Assembly: GCF_009674495.1 (NCBI RefSeq)
Contig: NZ_WKJN01000009.1
Span: 124,001 to 188,000 of the forward strand
From: Duganella alba
GTDB taxonomy: Bacteria; Pseudomonadota; Gammaproteobacteria; Burkholderiales; Burkholderiaceae_D
Direction of reading: 5' to 3'
DNA length: 64,000 nt
Within the stretch, counting starts at the first letter, position 1; each line of letters starts with the position of its first letter. Made by a program: the position numbers and the translations under genes. Below, one piece after another: positions 63,009 to 64,000 of this stretch. The notes below the pieces were generated by a model. The model was given only the letters and a program-made list of their open reading frames with translations, made no database searches and was not told the origin of the DNA.

Positions 63009-63221
63009 ATGCCTAAGGTGATACTAAATCCGTATTTTGAGAGTTTAAGTAAGGAAATAACTTTCCGGCTTGATTTCCATTCGATCGACTACTACAAGAA
63101 ATTAGGCGAGCCGTATGGCTTGTCAGCAGAAGACATGATTTATCGCTATCTGCGCTATATTGCGGGAACGGGATATACGATTGATATCAATGAGCCAACG
63201 TTGGCGGAACGCGAGGCGTAG
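63009..63221 (+). CDS. Probable antitoxin partner of BrnT
   Basis: The 70-residue product (MPKVILNPYFESLSKEITFR onward) is AT-rich in codon use compared with its neighbours. It has a helical centre (SAEDMIYRYLRYIAGTGYTI) but not the clear ribbon-helix-helix of classical BrnA. Position and spacing make it the presumed antitoxin. The ATG at 63009 is preferred to a TTG at 62994 that overlaps the toxin stop. It could be an atypical or replacement antitoxin. Confidence 0.65.
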   Translation: MPKVILNPYFESLSKEITFRLDFHSIDYYKKLGEPYGLSAEDMIYRYLRYIAGTGYTIDINEPTLAEREA

Positions 63222-63344
63222 TGGTTTACCTCTAAAGGCCCACCTTTTCCATGACGGCAGGTCAAAATTAATGTAATGCAATGTTCGACAGGGCGGCGGG
63301 AAACGGCTACACTTCGGCCCACGAGTTAGCTGCAAGGAGAATTT

Positions 63345-64000
63345 ATGAGTTGGTTGGAAAAACTGCTGCCCCCTAGAATTCAGCGTTCCGACGCTGCCGC
63401 GCGCAAGACCATGCCGGAAGGCCTGTGGGTCAAATGCCCGTCGTGCGAAGCCGTTCTGTACCGCACCGACCTGGAGTCGAACCTGCACGTTTGCCCGAAA
63501 TGCGACCACCATATGCGCATCCGCGCCCGCGAACGCCTCGACAGCCTGTTCGACGCCGGCGGCCGTTATGAAATCGGCATGGATACCCTGCCGGTCGACA
63601 CGCTGAAGTTCAAAGACAGCAAGAAATACCCGGACCGCCTCAAGCAAGCCATGGAAGCCACCGGCGAGACCGATGCGCTGATCGTCATGGGCGGCTCCAT
63701 CATGAGCCTGCCGGTCGTGGTGGCGTGCTTCGAATTCGAATTCATGGGCGGCTCGATGGGTTCCGTGGTCGGCGAGCGCTTCGTGCGCGGCGCGCAACAG
63801 GCCCTGGAACAGAAAGTGCCGTTCATTTGCATCACCGCCACCGGCGGCGCCCGCATGCAAGAGGGCCTGCTGTCGCTGATGCAGATGGCCAAGACCACCG
63901 CCATGCTGACCAAGCTGTCGGAAAAGAAACTGCCATTCATCAGCGTGCTGACCGACCCGACCATGGGCGGCGTGTCCGCTTCGTTCGCCTTCATGGGCGA
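63345..64000 (+). CDS. accD: Acetyl-CoA carboxylase carboxyltransferase beta subunit (partial)
   Basis: Translation from the ATG at 63345 (GGAGAA upstream) gives [20 protein letters not shown] and the four-cysteine zinc ribbon [12 protein letters not shown] and [13 protein letters not shown]. The carboxyltransferase core follows, with [17 protein letters not shown] and [19 protein letters not shown]. The last codons run off the right edge, so about a quarter of the protein is missing. AccD with AccA transfers CO2 from carboxybiotin to acetyl-CoA. Confidence 0.96.
   Translation, partial: MSWLEKLLPPRIQRSDAAARKTMPEGLWVKCPSCEAVLYRTDLESNLHVCPKCDHHMRIRARERLDSLFDAGGRYEIGMDTLPVDTLKFKDSKKYPDRLKQAMEATGETDALIVMGGSIMSLPVVVACFEFEFMGGSMGSVVGERFVRGAQQALEQKVPFICITATGGARMQEGLLSLMQMAKTTAMLTKLSEKKLPFISVLTDPTMGGVSASFAFMG

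Noticed and set aside
1..64000. CRISPR array, prophage, integron or intact insertion sequence
   Set aside because: No regularly spaced repeat-spacer units, integrase, transposase or phage structural genes were seen anywhere in the window.

Overview
The window is GC-rich, densely coded bacterial chromosome. The order leuC, entericidin, leuD, leuB, asd, fimV, truA, trpF, trpB, trpA, accD at the right end is typical of Burkholderiales. Together with the alginate, TonB and chemotaxis genes it suggests an Oxalobacteraceae-type betaproteobacterium (Massilia/Duganella group). That assignment is inferred from gene order and protein style, not from a marker gene. I see no rRNA, tRNA, CRISPR array, prophage or intact insertion sequence.

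Left part (1-16.9 kb): a LysR/oxidoreductase pair, a potassium channel, a GH53 galactanase, an isochorismatase-fold hydrolase and a LysR/aldo-keto reductase pair. Then comes a nine-gene minus-strand cluster (16771 down to 5909) that reads as an alginate utilization locus. It holds a TonB receptor, LacI regulator, DEH-reductase-like SDR, Tat-exported oligoalginate-lyase-like protein, KDG kinase, hexuronate-type MFS carrier, SGNH esterase, PL7 lyase and an RraA/aldolase-fold protein. Two 20-bp palindromes in front of the receptor gene are probably the LacI operators.

Middle part (17-48.7 kb): a chemoreceptor, Dps, a complete RND efflux operon, a secreted alpha/beta hydrolase next to a heavy-metal-type two-component system, and an ECF42-type sigma-factor operon (VOC, YciI, YciI-YciI, sigma) with a matching candidate promoter. 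These are followed by a four-gene ATP-dependent ligase DNA-repair operon (exonuclease, ligase, Lhr-type helicase, PdeM), stress proteins, and a Fur-box-controlled five-gene cluster (PepSY-TM, DUF2271 with a flavinylation motif, DUF4198, ApbE, flavodoxin reductase) that looks like an extracytoplasmic flavin electron-transfer chain. Next are a DUF2325/hemP group, an FNR-like regulator without the Fe-S cysteines, a NarL-type regulator and a universal stress protein with a perfect FNR box upstream.

Right part (48.7-64 kb): cheZ-cheA, then the leucine, aspartate-semialdehyde, fimV, truA and tryptophan genes, with a BrnT-type toxin/antitoxin pair wedged between trpA and accD; accD runs off the end.

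Four large palindromic repeats recur between genes. Two are 94-nt near-perfect hairpins with a common skeleton and a variable block, each lying between convergent 3' ends; one supplies the sigma factor's last 13 codons and its stop. Two are 28-30-nt perfect palindromes between co-directional genes. All share the octamer GGGGTCAG.
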